From: Mycolicibacterium porcinum
Lineage (GTDB): Bacteria > Actinomycetota > Actinomycetes > Mycobacteriales > Mycobacteriaceae
Assembly (NCBI GenBank): GCA_002086835.1
Contig: MVIG01000028.1
Span: 1-64,000 of the forward strand
Direction of reading: 5' to 3'
DNA length: 64,000 nucleotides
Shown in pieces: positions 52,679 through 62,099 of the stretch. Under the pieces are notes generated by a model that saw only the letters and a list, made by a program, of their open reading frames with translations, made no database searches and was not told the DNA's origin. Both the position numbers and the translations under genes were made by a program. The first letter of the stretch is position 1. Each line of letters starts with the position of its first letter.

Positions 52679-54720
52679 CGACCAAATCGAAGCCATCCCG
52701 CGAGGTGGCCAACGTGGTGACCAATCTGCTCAAGATCGCCGTCAAGGGGCTCGGCGGCGCCAGCCGCCCGGGCCAGGTGGAGATGGCCGAGGCCGTGGCC
52801 AACGCTTTCGAATCGGGTGAGCACCTGGCGGTGCAGGCAGGCACCGGCACCGGCAAATCGCTGGCCTATCTGGTGCCGTCGATCGCCCGCGCCCTGCAGA
52901 CCGAGCAGCCGGTGGTGGTGTCGACGGCCACCATCGCACTGCAACGTCAGCTCGTGGACCGCGACCTGCCCCGGCTGGTGAACTCGCTGGCTGACGCGCT
53001 GCCCCGCAAACCTACCTTCGCCCTGCTGAAGGGGCGAGGAAACTATCTGTGCCTCAACAAGATTCACAACGGATCAGCCGAAGAGCCGGCCGACCGACCT
53101 CAGGACGAACTGTTCTCGCCGATGGCCATCAGCGCCATCGGCCGCGACGTGCAACGGCTGACTGAATGGTCGTCGGACACCGAGACCGGTGACCGCGACG
53201 AGCTGACTCCCGGTGTGCCGGACCGGTCCTGGTCTCAGGTCAGCGTGTCGGCACGCGAATGCATCGGGGTCTCCCGGTGCCAATTCGGTACCGACTGCTT
53301 CGCCGAGCGGGCCAGGGAGAAGGCCGGAGCCGCCGACGTCGTCGTCACCAATCACGCCCTGCTGGCCATCGATGCGCTCTCCGAGTTCTCGGTACTTCCC
53401 GAGTACGAGCTGCTGGTGGTCGACGAGGCCCACGAACTGGCCGACCGGGTGACCGGGGTGGCCACCGCCGAGTTGTCGGCCACGTCCATGGGGGTGGCGC
53501 ACCGCAGGATGTCGCGACTCGTCGATGACGAACTGGCGCAACGCTTCGAGGCCGCCGTCGCGACGTTGACCTCGCTGCTGCACGAACTCGACGCCGGCCG
53601 TATCGACGTGCTCGACGAGGAACTGGGCGTCTATCTGACCGCACTGCGCGACGCGGCCAACGCGGCACGCACGGCGATCGACACCACCCCCAGTGACCCG
53701 CAGGCGGCCTCGGCCCGTACCGAGGCCGTCACCGCGCTGAGCGATGTCAGCGACACCGCCACCCGCATCCTCACGTCGTTCGTCCCACCCATCCCCGACC
53801 GCCTCGACGTGGTCTGGGTGGCGCGGGAAGAAAGCGCGAACGCCACCCGGGTGATCTTGCGAGTCGCCCCGATGTCGGTCGCCGGGCTGTTGCGCACCAG
53901 GCTGTTCGCCAACACCACCGCGGTGCTGACCTCGGCGACGCTGACCCTGGGCGGCAATTTCGACGCGATGGCGCGTAACTGGGGGCTGGGCGGCTCCGCC
54001 GACGCCGGCGAGCCGGCCAAACCAGGCGGAGCCGGTGCACCCGCCAAACCGGGCTGGCGCGGCTTGGACGTGGGGTCACCGTTCGACCACGCCAAATCCG
54101 CAATTCTCTACGTGGCCAAGCATTTACCGCCGCCCGGGCGGGACGGCACCGATACCCGGACCCTGGACGAGATCGAGGGCCTGATCACTGCCGCCGGTGG
54201 CCGCACCCTGGGCCTGTTCTCGTCGATGCGCGCGGCCAAGGCCGCCGCCGAGGTCATGCGTGAGCGGCTCTCGACCCCAGTTCTCTGCCAGGGTGAAGAC
54301 ACGACTTCGGCCTTGGTGCAACAGTTTTCCGACGATCCCGAAACGTCGCTGTTCGGCACCCTGTCGCTCTGGCAGGGCGTGGATGTCCCGGGGCCGTCGC
54401 TGTCGCTGGTGCTGATCGACCGGATTCCCTTCCCACGACCCGACGATCCGTTGTTGACCGCGCGACAACGGGCCATCAGCGCCCACGGCGGCAACGGCTT
54501 CATGGCGATCGCCGCCAACCACGCCGCGCTGCTGCTGGCCCAGGGCACCGGACGGCTGCTGCGCCACACCGATGATCGCGGCGTGATCGCGGTGCTCGAT
54601 TCTCGGCTGGCGACCGCCCGCTACGGCGGATACCTGCGCTCGTCACTGCCGCCGTTCTGGTCCACCACCGACCCTGACCGGGTGCGTCAGTCGCTGAAAC
54701 GGCTTCGCGGAGCGGGCTGA
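52675..54720 (+). CDS. dinG: ATP-dependent helicase, DinG/XPD type
   Basis: A 681-residue superfamily 2 helicase. Walker A is AGTGTGKSLAYLVPSIA near residue 60, the DEAH box LLVVDEAHELADR near residue 250, and motif VI QGTGRLLRHTDDRG near the end. Four cysteines (NYLCLNK, ARECIGVSRCQFGTDCFAERA) are placed as iron-sulfur cluster ligands of the XPD/DinG family. A Pro/Gly/Ala-rich insert (GSADAGEPAKPGGAGAPAKPG) near residue 445 is low-complexity. ATG 52675 overlaps the pncB stop, so the two are coupled. Probably unwinds D-loops, R-loops or G-quadruplexes. Equivalent to Rv1329c. Confidence 0.95.
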   Translation: MTTKSKPSREVANVVTNLLKIAVKGLGGASRPGQVEMAEAVANAFESGEHLAVQAGTGTGKSLAYLVPSIARALQTEQPVVVSTATIALQRQLVDRDLPRLVNSLADALPRKPTFALLKGRGNYLCLNKIHNGSAEEPADRPQDELFSPMAISAIGRDVQRLTEWSSDTETGDRDELTPGVPDRSWSQVSVSARECIGVSRCQFGTDCFAERAREKAGAADVVVTNHALLAIDALSEFSVLPEYELLVVDEAHELADRVTGVATAELSATSMGVAHRRMSRLVDDELAQRFEAAVATLTSLLHELDAGRIDVLDEELGVYLTALRDAANAARTAIDTTPSDPQAASARTEAVTALSDVSDTATRILTSFVPPIPDRLDVVWVAREESANATRVILRVAPMSVAGLLRTRLFANTTAVLTSATLTLGGNFDAMARNWGLGGSADAGEPAKPGGAGAPAKPGWRGLDVGSPFDHAKSAILYVAKHLPPPGRDGTDTRTLDEIEGLITAAGGRTLGLFSSMRAAKAAAEVMRERLSTPVLCQGEDTTSALVQQFSDDPETSLFGTLSLWQGVDVPGPSLSLVLIDRIPFPRPDDPLLTARQRAISAHGGNGFMAIAANHAALLLAQGTGRLLRHTDDRGVIAVLDSRLATARYGGYLRSSLPPFWSTTDPDRVRQSLKRLRGAG

Positions 54721-54808
54721 TAACGGCACCGGGCGCCCACCGAGTTAACTAGTGTGTGCGGCATAGCCGCGCGGACAGATGACCGCCAGAGTGCACCGGA
54801 AGGCAGCG

Positions 54809-56254
54809 ATGATGAGCCGACGCACCCTGTTCGGCATCGCGTTGACGGCTTTCACGGTGTTGCCGCTGGCGGCGTGCTCTTCTCTGGTCGGTGGCACCGC
54901 GGTATCGGTGTTCGCCGATCCGTTCTCGGTCGCCGGCATGCCCGCCACCGATGGTTCCAGCGGACTGCGCCCCAACGCCGAACAGCCCTCGCGTCAGGTC
55001 AAGAACACCGACGGCGGTAAGGCCGACAACCTCGCGGCCAGTGCCGTCAGTGACCTCGAGGAGTTCTGGTCGGACGCCTACTCGCAGGCCTTCGAAGGCG
55101 AGTTTCAACCGGTGCGCGCGTTGATCTCCTGGGACGCCGAGGGTTTCGACGGACGGTTCTGCGGTATGGACACCTACGGTCTGGTCAATGCCGCGTTCTG
55201 CAAGCCGGATCGGACCATCGGCTGGGACCGCGGCGTGCTGATCCCCGGACTGCGCAAACAGAACGGCGACATGGGAGCCGTCATGGTGCTGGCGCACGAG
55301 TACGGCCACGCCATCCAGCAGCAGGCCGGACTGATCACCCGCCAGACGCCCACCCTGGTCGCCGAACAGCAGGCCGACTGCCTGGCGGGCTCGTACATGC
55401 GATGGGTGGCCCAGGGCGATTCCCCGCGGTTCACGCTCAACACCGCCGACGGGCTCAATCACCTGCTGGCCGCGGTGATCGCGTTCCGGGACCCGCTGCT
55501 CACCGAGGCCGAAGCCCAGGTCGGGATCGACGAGCACGGATCGGCGTTCGAACGGATCTCGGCCTTCCAGTTCGGATTCACCGACGGGCCGGCGGCCTGT
55601 GCCGCGATCGACGTCAAGGAGATCGACCAGCGGCGCGGCGACCTGCCGGTCCTGCTGCCCGAGGATCAGAGCGGCGACCTGGACATCACCGAACGCTGGG
55701 TCCGCTCGATGGTCGACGCGCTCAACATCATCTTCAAGCCCACCGATCCCCCGCGGCTCGTTTTCCGGCCCGACGCCGCGGTGGACTGTCCGAGCGCGCA
55801 GCCCAGTCCGCCCGCCTCTTATTGCCCGGACACCAACACCATCGTGATCGACATGGCCGAATTGCAGGCGCTCGCAGCACCGTCCGACGAGGTGGACGTC
55901 GGCGACCTGGCCGGCGGTGACAACACCGCCTTCTCGGTGCTGATCTCCCGATACATGCTGGCCCTGCAACACGCCCGCGGCCTGGTGCTCGACAACGCGG
56001 AGGCGGCGCTGCGCACCGCCTGTCTGACCGGGGTGGCCACCGCCAGGATGATCAAGCCCGTGAAGCTGCCCAACGGCGACACCATCCTGCTGACCGCCGG
56101 TGATGTCGACGAGGCGGTGTCGGGCATCCTCACCAACGGGTTGGCGGCCAGTGACGTGAACGGCGAGTCGGTGCCCTCGGGTTTCGCCCGCATCGACGCG
56201 TTCCGGGTCGGCATCCTCGGCGACGAGCAACGCTGCCTCAAGCGGTTCGCCTGA
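54809..56254 (+). CDS. LpqM-like zinc metallopeptidase lipoprotein (second paralogue)
   Basis: A 481-residue lipoprotein homologous along its full length to the gene at 33206. The signal peptide SRRTLFGIALTAFTVLPLAACSS ends in a lipobox; the zinc motif is LAHEYGHAIQQQ with the third-ligand region VAEQQADCLAGSYMRW. Shared blocks include WDRGVLIP, FSVLISRYMLALQHARGLVLDN and ILTNGLAASDVNG. ATG 54809 (or 54812) follows CGGAAGG. It lies between dinG and the vgb-like gene, where M. tuberculosis has nothing. Two copies in one 64-kb window suggest a family that expanded in this lineage. Confidence 0.86.
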   Translation: MMSRRTLFGIALTAFTVLPLAACSSLVGGTAVSVFADPFSVAGMPATDGSSGLRPNAEQPSRQVKNTDGGKADNLAASAVSDLEEFWSDAYSQAFEGEFQPVRALISWDAEGFDGRFCGMDTYGLVNAAFCKPDRTIGWDRGVLIPGLRKQNGDMGAVMVLAHEYGHAIQQQAGLITRQTPTLVAEQQADCLAGSYMRWVAQGDSPRFTLNTADGLNHLLAAVIAFRDPLLTEAEAQVGIDEHGSAFERISAFQFGFTDGPAACAAIDVKEIDQRRGDLPVLLPEDQSGDLDITERWVRSMVDALNIIFKPTDPPRLVFRPDAAVDCPSAQPSPPASYCPDTNTIVIDMAELQALAAPSDEVDVGDLAGGDNTAFSVLISRYMLALQHARGLVLDNAEAALRTACLTGVATARMIKPVKLPNGDTILLTAGDVDEAVSGILTNGLAASDVNGESVPSGFARIDAFRVGILGDEQRCLKRFA

Positions 56255-56386
56255 AGCGTCACACCACCTTCGTGGTGCCGTACCAGGCCAGCACCGCCTC
56301 GGACTGGTCGGTCGAGCGGGTCAGCACGGGCGGCCTCTCGTTACGGTTGCCTATGTACTTACCCGACCGTCAGCGCACGTCAGCAA

Positions 56387-57235
56387 TCAGGTGGGCATTT
56401 TCAGGACGAATCCACATTCGAGCGCCACCCAGCAGGCGCCGTCGGGACCGATCGCCAGCCCGTGCGGTTCGCTGCCGGGTGGCAGGTCGATGGTCACCAC
56501 GTCCCCGTCGCCGCTGATCCTGGCGATCTGATCGGCACCCCACAGGCTCACCCACACCCCGTCGGTCGGGTCGGCCACCACCGCATGGGGTTTGCCCGGC
56601 AGGTCCAATTCCTGGATGGCGTCGTTGACCGGGATTCTGCCGATCTTGTCCGCACGGATCTCGGTGAACCACACGGCGTCGTCGTGGGTGGCCGCGATGC
56701 CGACGGGGCCTGCTGCGGCAGTGGGCAATTCACGCACCTTGAGGGATCCGTCGACAGTCAGCCGGCCCACCGCACCGCTCTCGTTGAGGGTGAACCACAA
56801 CGCTCCGTCGGGGCCCGTCGTGATCATCGACGGCATCCCACCGACCGTGGCAGCAGTGGTGATCTCGCCATCGGTATCGATCCTGCCGATCTCGCCTGAC
56901 GACATCGTGGTGAACCACAACGCCCCGTCCGGGCCCGCGGCGATCCCGAAAGGCGCACTGCCCTCGGGTAGTTCGAAGGAGCTCAACTCCCCCGCCGTGG
57001 TGATCCGGCCGATGCGATCGTCTCCTGCCCGGGAAAACCAGAGCGCCCCGTCCGGTCCGGCCGTGATGATCGACGGGCGGGTGTCTTCGCCGACCGCGTA
57101 CGTGCTGACCTCGCCGGTGACCGAGACCCGGGCGACGGCGCCAGCGTGCACCAGGGTCACCCACATCGCACCGTCGCCTCCGGACGCCAACGCGTACGGC
57201 CCTCCGTCGAGGGAGACCTTGAGCGCCTTACTCAA
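56387..57235 (-). CDS. Virginiamycin B lyase-like beta-propeller
   Basis: A 282-residue protein of repeated TAGPDGALWFS/TTGPDGALWFT-type blades, a Vgb-like seven-bladed propeller. Vgb opens the thioester-like lactone ring of streptogramin B by beta-elimination. The catalytic residues known from S. aureus Vgb (His228, Glu268, His270) have clear matches: His217 in GKPHAVVAD, Glu256 and His258 in GSEPHGLAIG. No signal peptide, so cytosolic. Its stop is far from other genes, and its start overlaps the glgP stop by four bases on the same strand (glgP precedes it). It could be a real resistance determinant or act on a related lactone. Confidence 0.88.
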   Translation of the reverse strand: MSKALKVSLDGGPYALASGGDGAMWVTLVHAGAVARVSVTGEVSTYAVGEDTRPSIITAGPDGALWFSRAGDDRIGRITTAGELSSFELPEGSAPFGIAAGPDGALWFTTMSSGEIGRIDTDGEITTAATVGGMPSMITTGPDGALWFTLNESGAVGRLTVDGSLKVRELPTAAAGPVGIAATHDDAVWFTEIRADKIGRIPVNDAIQELDLPGKPHAVVADPTDGVWVSLWGADQIARISGDGDVVTIDLPPGSEPHGLAIGPDGACWVALECGFVLKMPT

Positions 57236-59823
57236 GCCAGCGCCACCAGGCCGAGCTCGTTGTCGGCGGTCAGCAGCCGGTGATGCGGCAGAACCCGCAC
57301 GGTGTAGCCGACCGGCCCGGCCACCGGCAGCGGCGTGCTGGTCGAGAACACCTCGGTGCCTCCGTCGGCCGAACCGGTGTGCGCCATCGGTACGGTCACC
57401 GGATTCAGGATCACGTCACCGGCGTCCACCCGGCCCAGCACGGCCTGCACCGTGACCTCGTCGGGCTGCAGGCCGGCCAGCTGCACCGTGGCGGTCAGCG
57501 TCAGCTGAGACCCCAGCAGCGGGGTGTCGGGCAGGCCATAGCTGTCCACATCGGTGATCTGGATCTTCGGCCAGGCCTCTTGCGCCCGCCGCCGGTAGGT
57601 GGCCAATTCCCTGGCCGCACCGAAGGGCTCTCCCGAGGTGGCCTCGACTGTCTCCCGCAACGACTGTGCGGCCGGCAGGTAGTACTTCTCCGTGTAGTCG
57701 CGCACCATCCGCGAGGCCAGCACCTTGGGCCCCAACACCTGCAACGTGTGACGGACCATCTCGACCCAGCGGGTCGGCACCCCGTGCTCGTCGCGCTCGT
57801 AGAACTTGGGCGTGACGGCGTGTTCGAGCAGGTCGTAGAGGGCGGCGGCCTCCAGGTCGTCGCGACGGGCCTCGTCCTCGACTCCGTCGGCGGTCGGGAT
57901 CTCCCATCCGTTCTCGCCGTCGTACCACTCGTCCCACCAGCCGTCCCTGATCGACAGGTTCAGCCCGCCGTTGAGCGCACTCTTCATCCCGGACGTGCCG
58001 CAGGCCTCCAACGGCCGCAGCGGATTGTTGAGCCAGACGTCGCAACCCCAATACAGCAGCCGGGCCATCGACATGTCGTAGTCCGGCAGGAACGCGATCC
58101 GGTGCCGCACCTCCGGCCGGTCGGCGAACCGCACGATCTGCTGGATGAGCGCCTTCCCGCCGTCGTCGGCCGGGTGCGACTTGCCCGCCACGATCAGTTG
58201 CACCGGCCGCTTCTCGTCGAGCAGCAGTTTCTCCAACCGCTCGGGATCGCGCAGCATCAGGGTCAGCCGCTTGTAGGTGGGCACCCGTCGCGCGAATCCG
58301 ACGGTCAGCACCGACGGATCGAAAGCTGTTGCGATCCAGCCGAGTTCGGCTTCGGACGCGCCACGCTCCAGCCAGGAGCGACGCAGGCGGTCCCGCACAT
58401 CGGCGATCAGCGTCTCCCGCAGTTGGGAGCGGATCCACCACATGTGCCCCGGTTCGACCTCTTGCAGGCGCTCCCATACCGCCGGCTCGGCGGCCTCGGA
58501 ACCGATCAGCTCCCGGCCCAGGGCCAACCACTGCGGTGCCGCCCAGGTCGGGGCGTGCACGCCGTTGGTGATCGATCCGATCGGCACCTCGGCCCGGTCG
58601 AATCCGGGCCACAGGTCGTTGAACATGGCCCGGCTGACCTTGCCGTGCAGCAGCGACACCCCGTTGGCCCGCTGCGCCAGCCGCAGACCCATGTGCGCCA
58701 TGTTGAACTTCGACGGGTCATCCTCGGCGCCGAACGCGACCACCCGCTCGAGCGGCACCCCGGGCAGTAGACGACTATCGGCCGGACCACCGGGCGGGCT
58801 GCCGAAGTAACGCCTGATCATCTCGACCGGGAACCGGTCGATACCGGCCGGGACCGGCGTGTGGGTGGTGAACACGGTCGACGACCGCACGACGGTCAGC
58901 GCGGTGTCGAAGTCCAGCCCGGCAGCGACCAATTCGCGGATCCGCTCCACACCGAGGAAGCCGGCGTGGCCCTCGTTCATGTGGAACACCTCGGGGGCGG
59001 GCAGGTTCTCGATCTCGGTGAACGCCCGGATCGCGCGCACGCCGCCGATGCCGGCCAGGATCTCCTGCCGGATCCGGTGCTCCTGATCGCCGCCGTACAG
59101 CCGGTCGGTGACACCGCGCAGTTCGTGGTCGTTTTCCGGGACGTCGGAATCGAGGAGCAACAGCGGGATCCGGCCCACCTGCGCGACCCACACCCGGGCC
59201 CGCAACTCGCGGGCATCAGGCAGCGCCAGCGTCACCAGCACCGGAGCCCCGGAGGCATCGGTGAGCAGCCGCAACGGCAGCCCCTGCGGGTCCAGCGACG
59301 GGTACGTCTCGTGCTGCCAGCCGTCCGCGGTCAGCGACTGCCGGAAGTAGCCCGAGCGGTAGTACAGGCCGACGGCGACCAACGGCAGACCCAGGTCAGA
59401 CGCGGATTTCAGATGGTCACCGGCCAGGATGCCCAGGCCGCCCGAATAGTTCGGCAGCACCTCGGCGACGCCGAACTCCATCGAGAAGTACGCGATGCCC
59501 TTCGGCATCTCGACTCCGTCGGCGATCTGCTGCTGGTACCACAGCGGGCGGCTCAGATAGTTGTCGAGGTCCGCGGCCAGCTCGTCGAGGCGGCCAAGGA
59601 ACGACTCGTCGCCGGCCAGTTCGTCGAGCCGTTGCGGGCTGACCCCACCCAGCAGTGCCACCGGGTCACCGTTGGCCTGCTCCCACAGCTCGGCATCGAT
59701 GACAGCAAACAGATCCTGGGTCGGCTTGTGCCAGGACCAGCGCAGGTTGATCGACAGCCGTTCCAGCGCCGCCAACCGCTCGGGAAGGTGCGCGCGGACG
59801 GTGAACCTTCTGAGGGCTTTCAC
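57232..59823 (-). CDS. glgP: Alpha-glucan (maltodextrin/glycogen) phosphorylase
   Basis: A 863-residue GT35 phosphorylase of the actinobacterial type, equal in length to M. tuberculosis GlgP. The PLP region is [27 protein letters not shown], and [31 protein letters not shown] marks the N-terminal half; [16 protein letters not shown] is also typical. It releases glucose 1-phosphate from alpha-1,4 glucans. GTG 59823 gives the N terminus [17 protein letters not shown]; a few extra codons upstream are possible. Divergent from glgE over 190 bases, the standard mycobacterial layout (Rv1328-Rv1327c). Confidence 0.96.
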   Translation of the reverse strand: MKALRRFTVRAHLPERLAALERLSINLRWSWHKPTQDLFAVIDAELWEQANGDPVALLGGVSPQRLDELAGDESFLGRLDELAADLDNYLSRPLWYQQQIADGVEMPKGIAYFSMEFGVAEVLPNYSGGLGILAGDHLKSASDLGLPLVAVGLYYRSGYFRQSLTADGWQHETYPSLDPQGLPLRLLTDASGAPVLVTLALPDARELRARVWVAQVGRIPLLLLDSDVPENDHELRGVTDRLYGGDQEHRIRQEILAGIGGVRAIRAFTEIENLPAPEVFHMNEGHAGFLGVERIRELVAAGLDFDTALTVVRSSTVFTTHTPVPAGIDRFPVEMIRRYFGSPPGGPADSRLLPGVPLERVVAFGAEDDPSKFNMAHMGLRLAQRANGVSLLHGKVSRAMFNDLWPGFDRAEVPIGSITNGVHAPTWAAPQWLALGRELIGSEAAEPAVWERLQEVEPGHMWWIRSQLRETLIADVRDRLRRSWLERGASEAELGWIATAFDPSVLTVGFARRVPTYKRLTLMLRDPERLEKLLLDEKRPVQLIVAGKSHPADDGGKALIQQIVRFADRPEVRHRIAFLPDYDMSMARLLYWGCDVWLNNPLRPLEACGTSGMKSALNGGLNLSIRDGWWDEWYDGENGWEIPTADGVEDEARRDDLEAAALYDLLEHAVTPKFYERDEHGVPTRWVEMVRHTLQVLGPKVLASRMVRDYTEKYYLPAAQSLRETVEATSGEPFGAARELATYRRRAQEAWPKIQITDVDSYGLPDTPLLGSQLTLTATVQLAGLQPDEVTVQAVLGRVDAGDVILNPVTVPMAHTGSADGGTEVFSTSTPLPVAGPVGYTVRVLPHHRLLTADNELGLVALA

Positions 59824-60013
59824 GCGAACCAACCTTACTGACAAATCCGGTTCGTGCAGCGGTCGGCGACATCCGTACAGACGGCGTTATCCGTACGAGC
59901 GGCCACGCTTAACGCCCGCGAGATTGGGCAGCCCATTACGGTGGGTATCAGACGCGACAAGGCAAGTGAACGAGAGACAGCCGCTTGATCGAGACGACGT
60001 GAGGAGTGGATGG

Positions 60014-62092
60014 GTGGCCGGTCGTATCGGAATCGACGATGTCGCTCCCGTGGTGTTCGGCGGACAGTTCCCGGCAAAAGCCGTAGTCGGTGAGGTCGTG
60101 CCGGTACGGGCCACCGTCTGGCGCGAGGGTCATGACGCGGTCGCGGCCACCTTGGTGGTGCGTTACCTCGGCACGGACTACCCGCGGCTGGCCACCGGGC
60201 CGGGCACCGCTTCGGTCCCTGTGCCGATCACCGAGGTGGTGCGCCCCGCCCAGCGCATCAAGCCGCAGGCCCTGCCGATGTCCCCCGGGCACACCCCCGA
60301 CGTCTTTCACGGGCAGTTCACCCCCGACAGCGTCGGCCTGTGGACCTACCGGGTCGACGGCTGGGGCGACCCCATCGCCACCTGGCGGCACGCGGTCGAG
60401 GCCAAACTGGGCGCGGGCCAGAGCGAGGCCGAGCTGTCCAACGACCTGCTGGTCGGGGCGCGCCTGCTCGAGCGCGCCGCGGCCGGGGTGCCCCGCAAGC
60501 TGCGCGATCCGTTGATCGAGGCCGCCGCAGCGCTACGCACACCAGGCGACCCGTTCCTGCGAGCCGGGGCGGCGCTGTCCGACGAGGTCACCGAACTGCT
60601 CGACCAGTACCCATTACGCGAGTTGGTCACCCGCGGTGAGCAATACGGCGTGTGGGTGGACCGGCCGCTGGCCCGGTTCTCCTCGTGGTACGAAATGTTC
60701 CCGCGATCCACGGGCGGCTGGGACAAGACCGGACATCCGGTGCACGGGACGTTCGCCACCGCGGCCGAGCAGCTCCCCCGGATCGCCCGTATGGGTTTCA
60801 ACATCGTCTACCTGCCGCCCATCCACCCCATCGGCAAGGTGCATCGCAAGGGCCGCAACAACGCCGTGACCGCCGCGCCGGACGACGTCGGATCGCCATG
60901 GGCGATCGGTAGCGACGAGGGCGGCCACGACGCCGTGCACCCCGCCTTGGGGACGATCGAGGACTTCGATGACTTCGTGGCCGCCGCCCGCAAGCAGGGC
61001 GTCGAGGTGGCACTGGACCTCGCGCTGCAGTGCGCACCGGACCATCCTTGGGCCGCAGCACATCCGGAGTGGTTCACGGTGCTGCCCGACGGCACCATCG
61101 CCTACGCGGAGAACCCGCCCAAGAAGTACCAGGACATCTATCCGCTCAACTTCGACAACGATCCGGCCGGTCTGTACCACGAGGTGCTGCGGGTGGTCCG
61201 GTTCTGGATCTCCCACGGCGTCAAGGTCTTTCGCGTCGACAATCCGCACACCAAACCGCCCAACTTCTGGGTCTGGCTGATCGCCGAGGTCAAGAACGAG
61301 GACCCCGACGTGCTGTTCCTGTCCGAGGCGTTCACCCGCCCGGCGCGGCTCTACGGCCTGGCCAAACGCGGTTTCACCCAGTCCTACACATACTTCACCT
61401 GGCGGACCAACAAGTGGGAACTCACCGAGTTCGGCAATGAGATCACCGCGAACGCGGACAGCGCGCGGCCCAGCCTGTGGGTCAACACCCCCGACATCCT
61501 GCACGAGTCACTGCAGCACGGTGGCCCGGGCATGTTCGCGATCCGCGCGGTACTGGCCGCCACCATGAGCCCGTCGTGGGGCATGTATTCGGGTTTCGAG
61601 CTCTTCGAGCACCGGCCCGTCCGGGAAGGCAGCGAGGAGTACCTCGACTCGGAGAAATACGAGCTGCGTCCCCGCGACTTCGCAGGCGCGCTCGCGGAGG
61701 GGCGCTCGCTTGAGCCATTCGTCACCCGGCTCAACGAGATCCGGCGCCTACACCCGGCGCTGCGCCAGCTTCGGACCCTGACCTTCCATCACGTGGACAA
61801 CGACGCACTGCTCGCCTACAGCAAGTTCGACCCGATCACCGGCGACACCGTGCTTGTGGTGGTCACCCTCAACCCGTTCAGCCCGGAAGAAGCCACGTTG
61901 TGGTTGAACATGGGCGCACTGGGTATGGAATCACATGACCGGTTCTGGGTACGCGATGAGATCACCGGCGAGGAATACCAGTGGGGCCAGTCGAATTACG
62001 TCCGGATCGATCCCGCCAAGGCGGTGGCGCACGTATTGAACATGCCGCTCGTACCCTATGAGCAACGACTGGGCTTGCTACGCAGGGAATGA
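60014..62092 (+). CDS. glgE: Maltosyltransferase GlgE (GH13_3)
   Basis: A 692-residue maltose-1-phosphate:alpha-glucan maltosyltransferase. N-terminal [25 protein letters not shown], the insert region [45 protein letters not shown] and the active-site segments [16 protein letters not shown] (nucleophile Asp) and [14 protein letters not shown] (acid/base Glu) are intact. GlgE extends linear maltooligosaccharides in the trehalose-to-glucan pathway; loss is lethal in M. tuberculosis through maltose-1-phosphate build-up. GTG 60014 follows GAGGAG. glgB begins eight bases after its stop. Confidence 0.97.
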   Translation: MAGRIGIDDVAPVVFGGQFPAKAVVGEVVPVRATVWREGHDAVAATLVVRYLGTDYPRLATGPGTASVPVPITEVVRPAQRIKPQALPMSPGHTPDVFHGQFTPDSVGLWTYRVDGWGDPIATWRHAVEAKLGAGQSEAELSNDLLVGARLLERAAAGVPRKLRDPLIEAAAALRTPGDPFLRAGAALSDEVTELLDQYPLRELVTRGEQYGVWVDRPLARFSSWYEMFPRSTGGWDKTGHPVHGTFATAAEQLPRIARMGFNIVYLPPIHPIGKVHRKGRNNAVTAAPDDVGSPWAIGSDEGGHDAVHPALGTIEDFDDFVAAARKQGVEVALDLALQCAPDHPWAAAHPEWFTVLPDGTIAYAENPPKKYQDIYPLNFDNDPAGLYHEVLRVVRFWISHGVKVFRVDNPHTKPPNFWVWLIAEVKNEDPDVLFLSEAFTRPARLYGLAKRGFTQSYTYFTWRTNKWELTEFGNEITANADSARPSLWVNTPDILHESLQHGGPGMFAIRAVLAATMSPSWGMYSGFELFEHRPVREGSEEYLDSEKYELRPRDFAGALAEGRSLEPFVTRLNEIRRLHPALRQLRTLTFHHVDNDALLAYSKFDPITGDTVLVVVTLNPFSPEEATLWLNMGALGMESHDRFWVRDEITGEEYQWGQSNYVRIDPAKAVAHVLNMPLVPYEQRLGLLRRE

Positions 62093-62099
62093 GAACGAG

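Noticed and set aside
59561..60013. Upstream extension of GlgE
   Set aside because: It is antisense to the start of glgP and crosses the divergent promoter; GTG 60014 gives the family N terminus.
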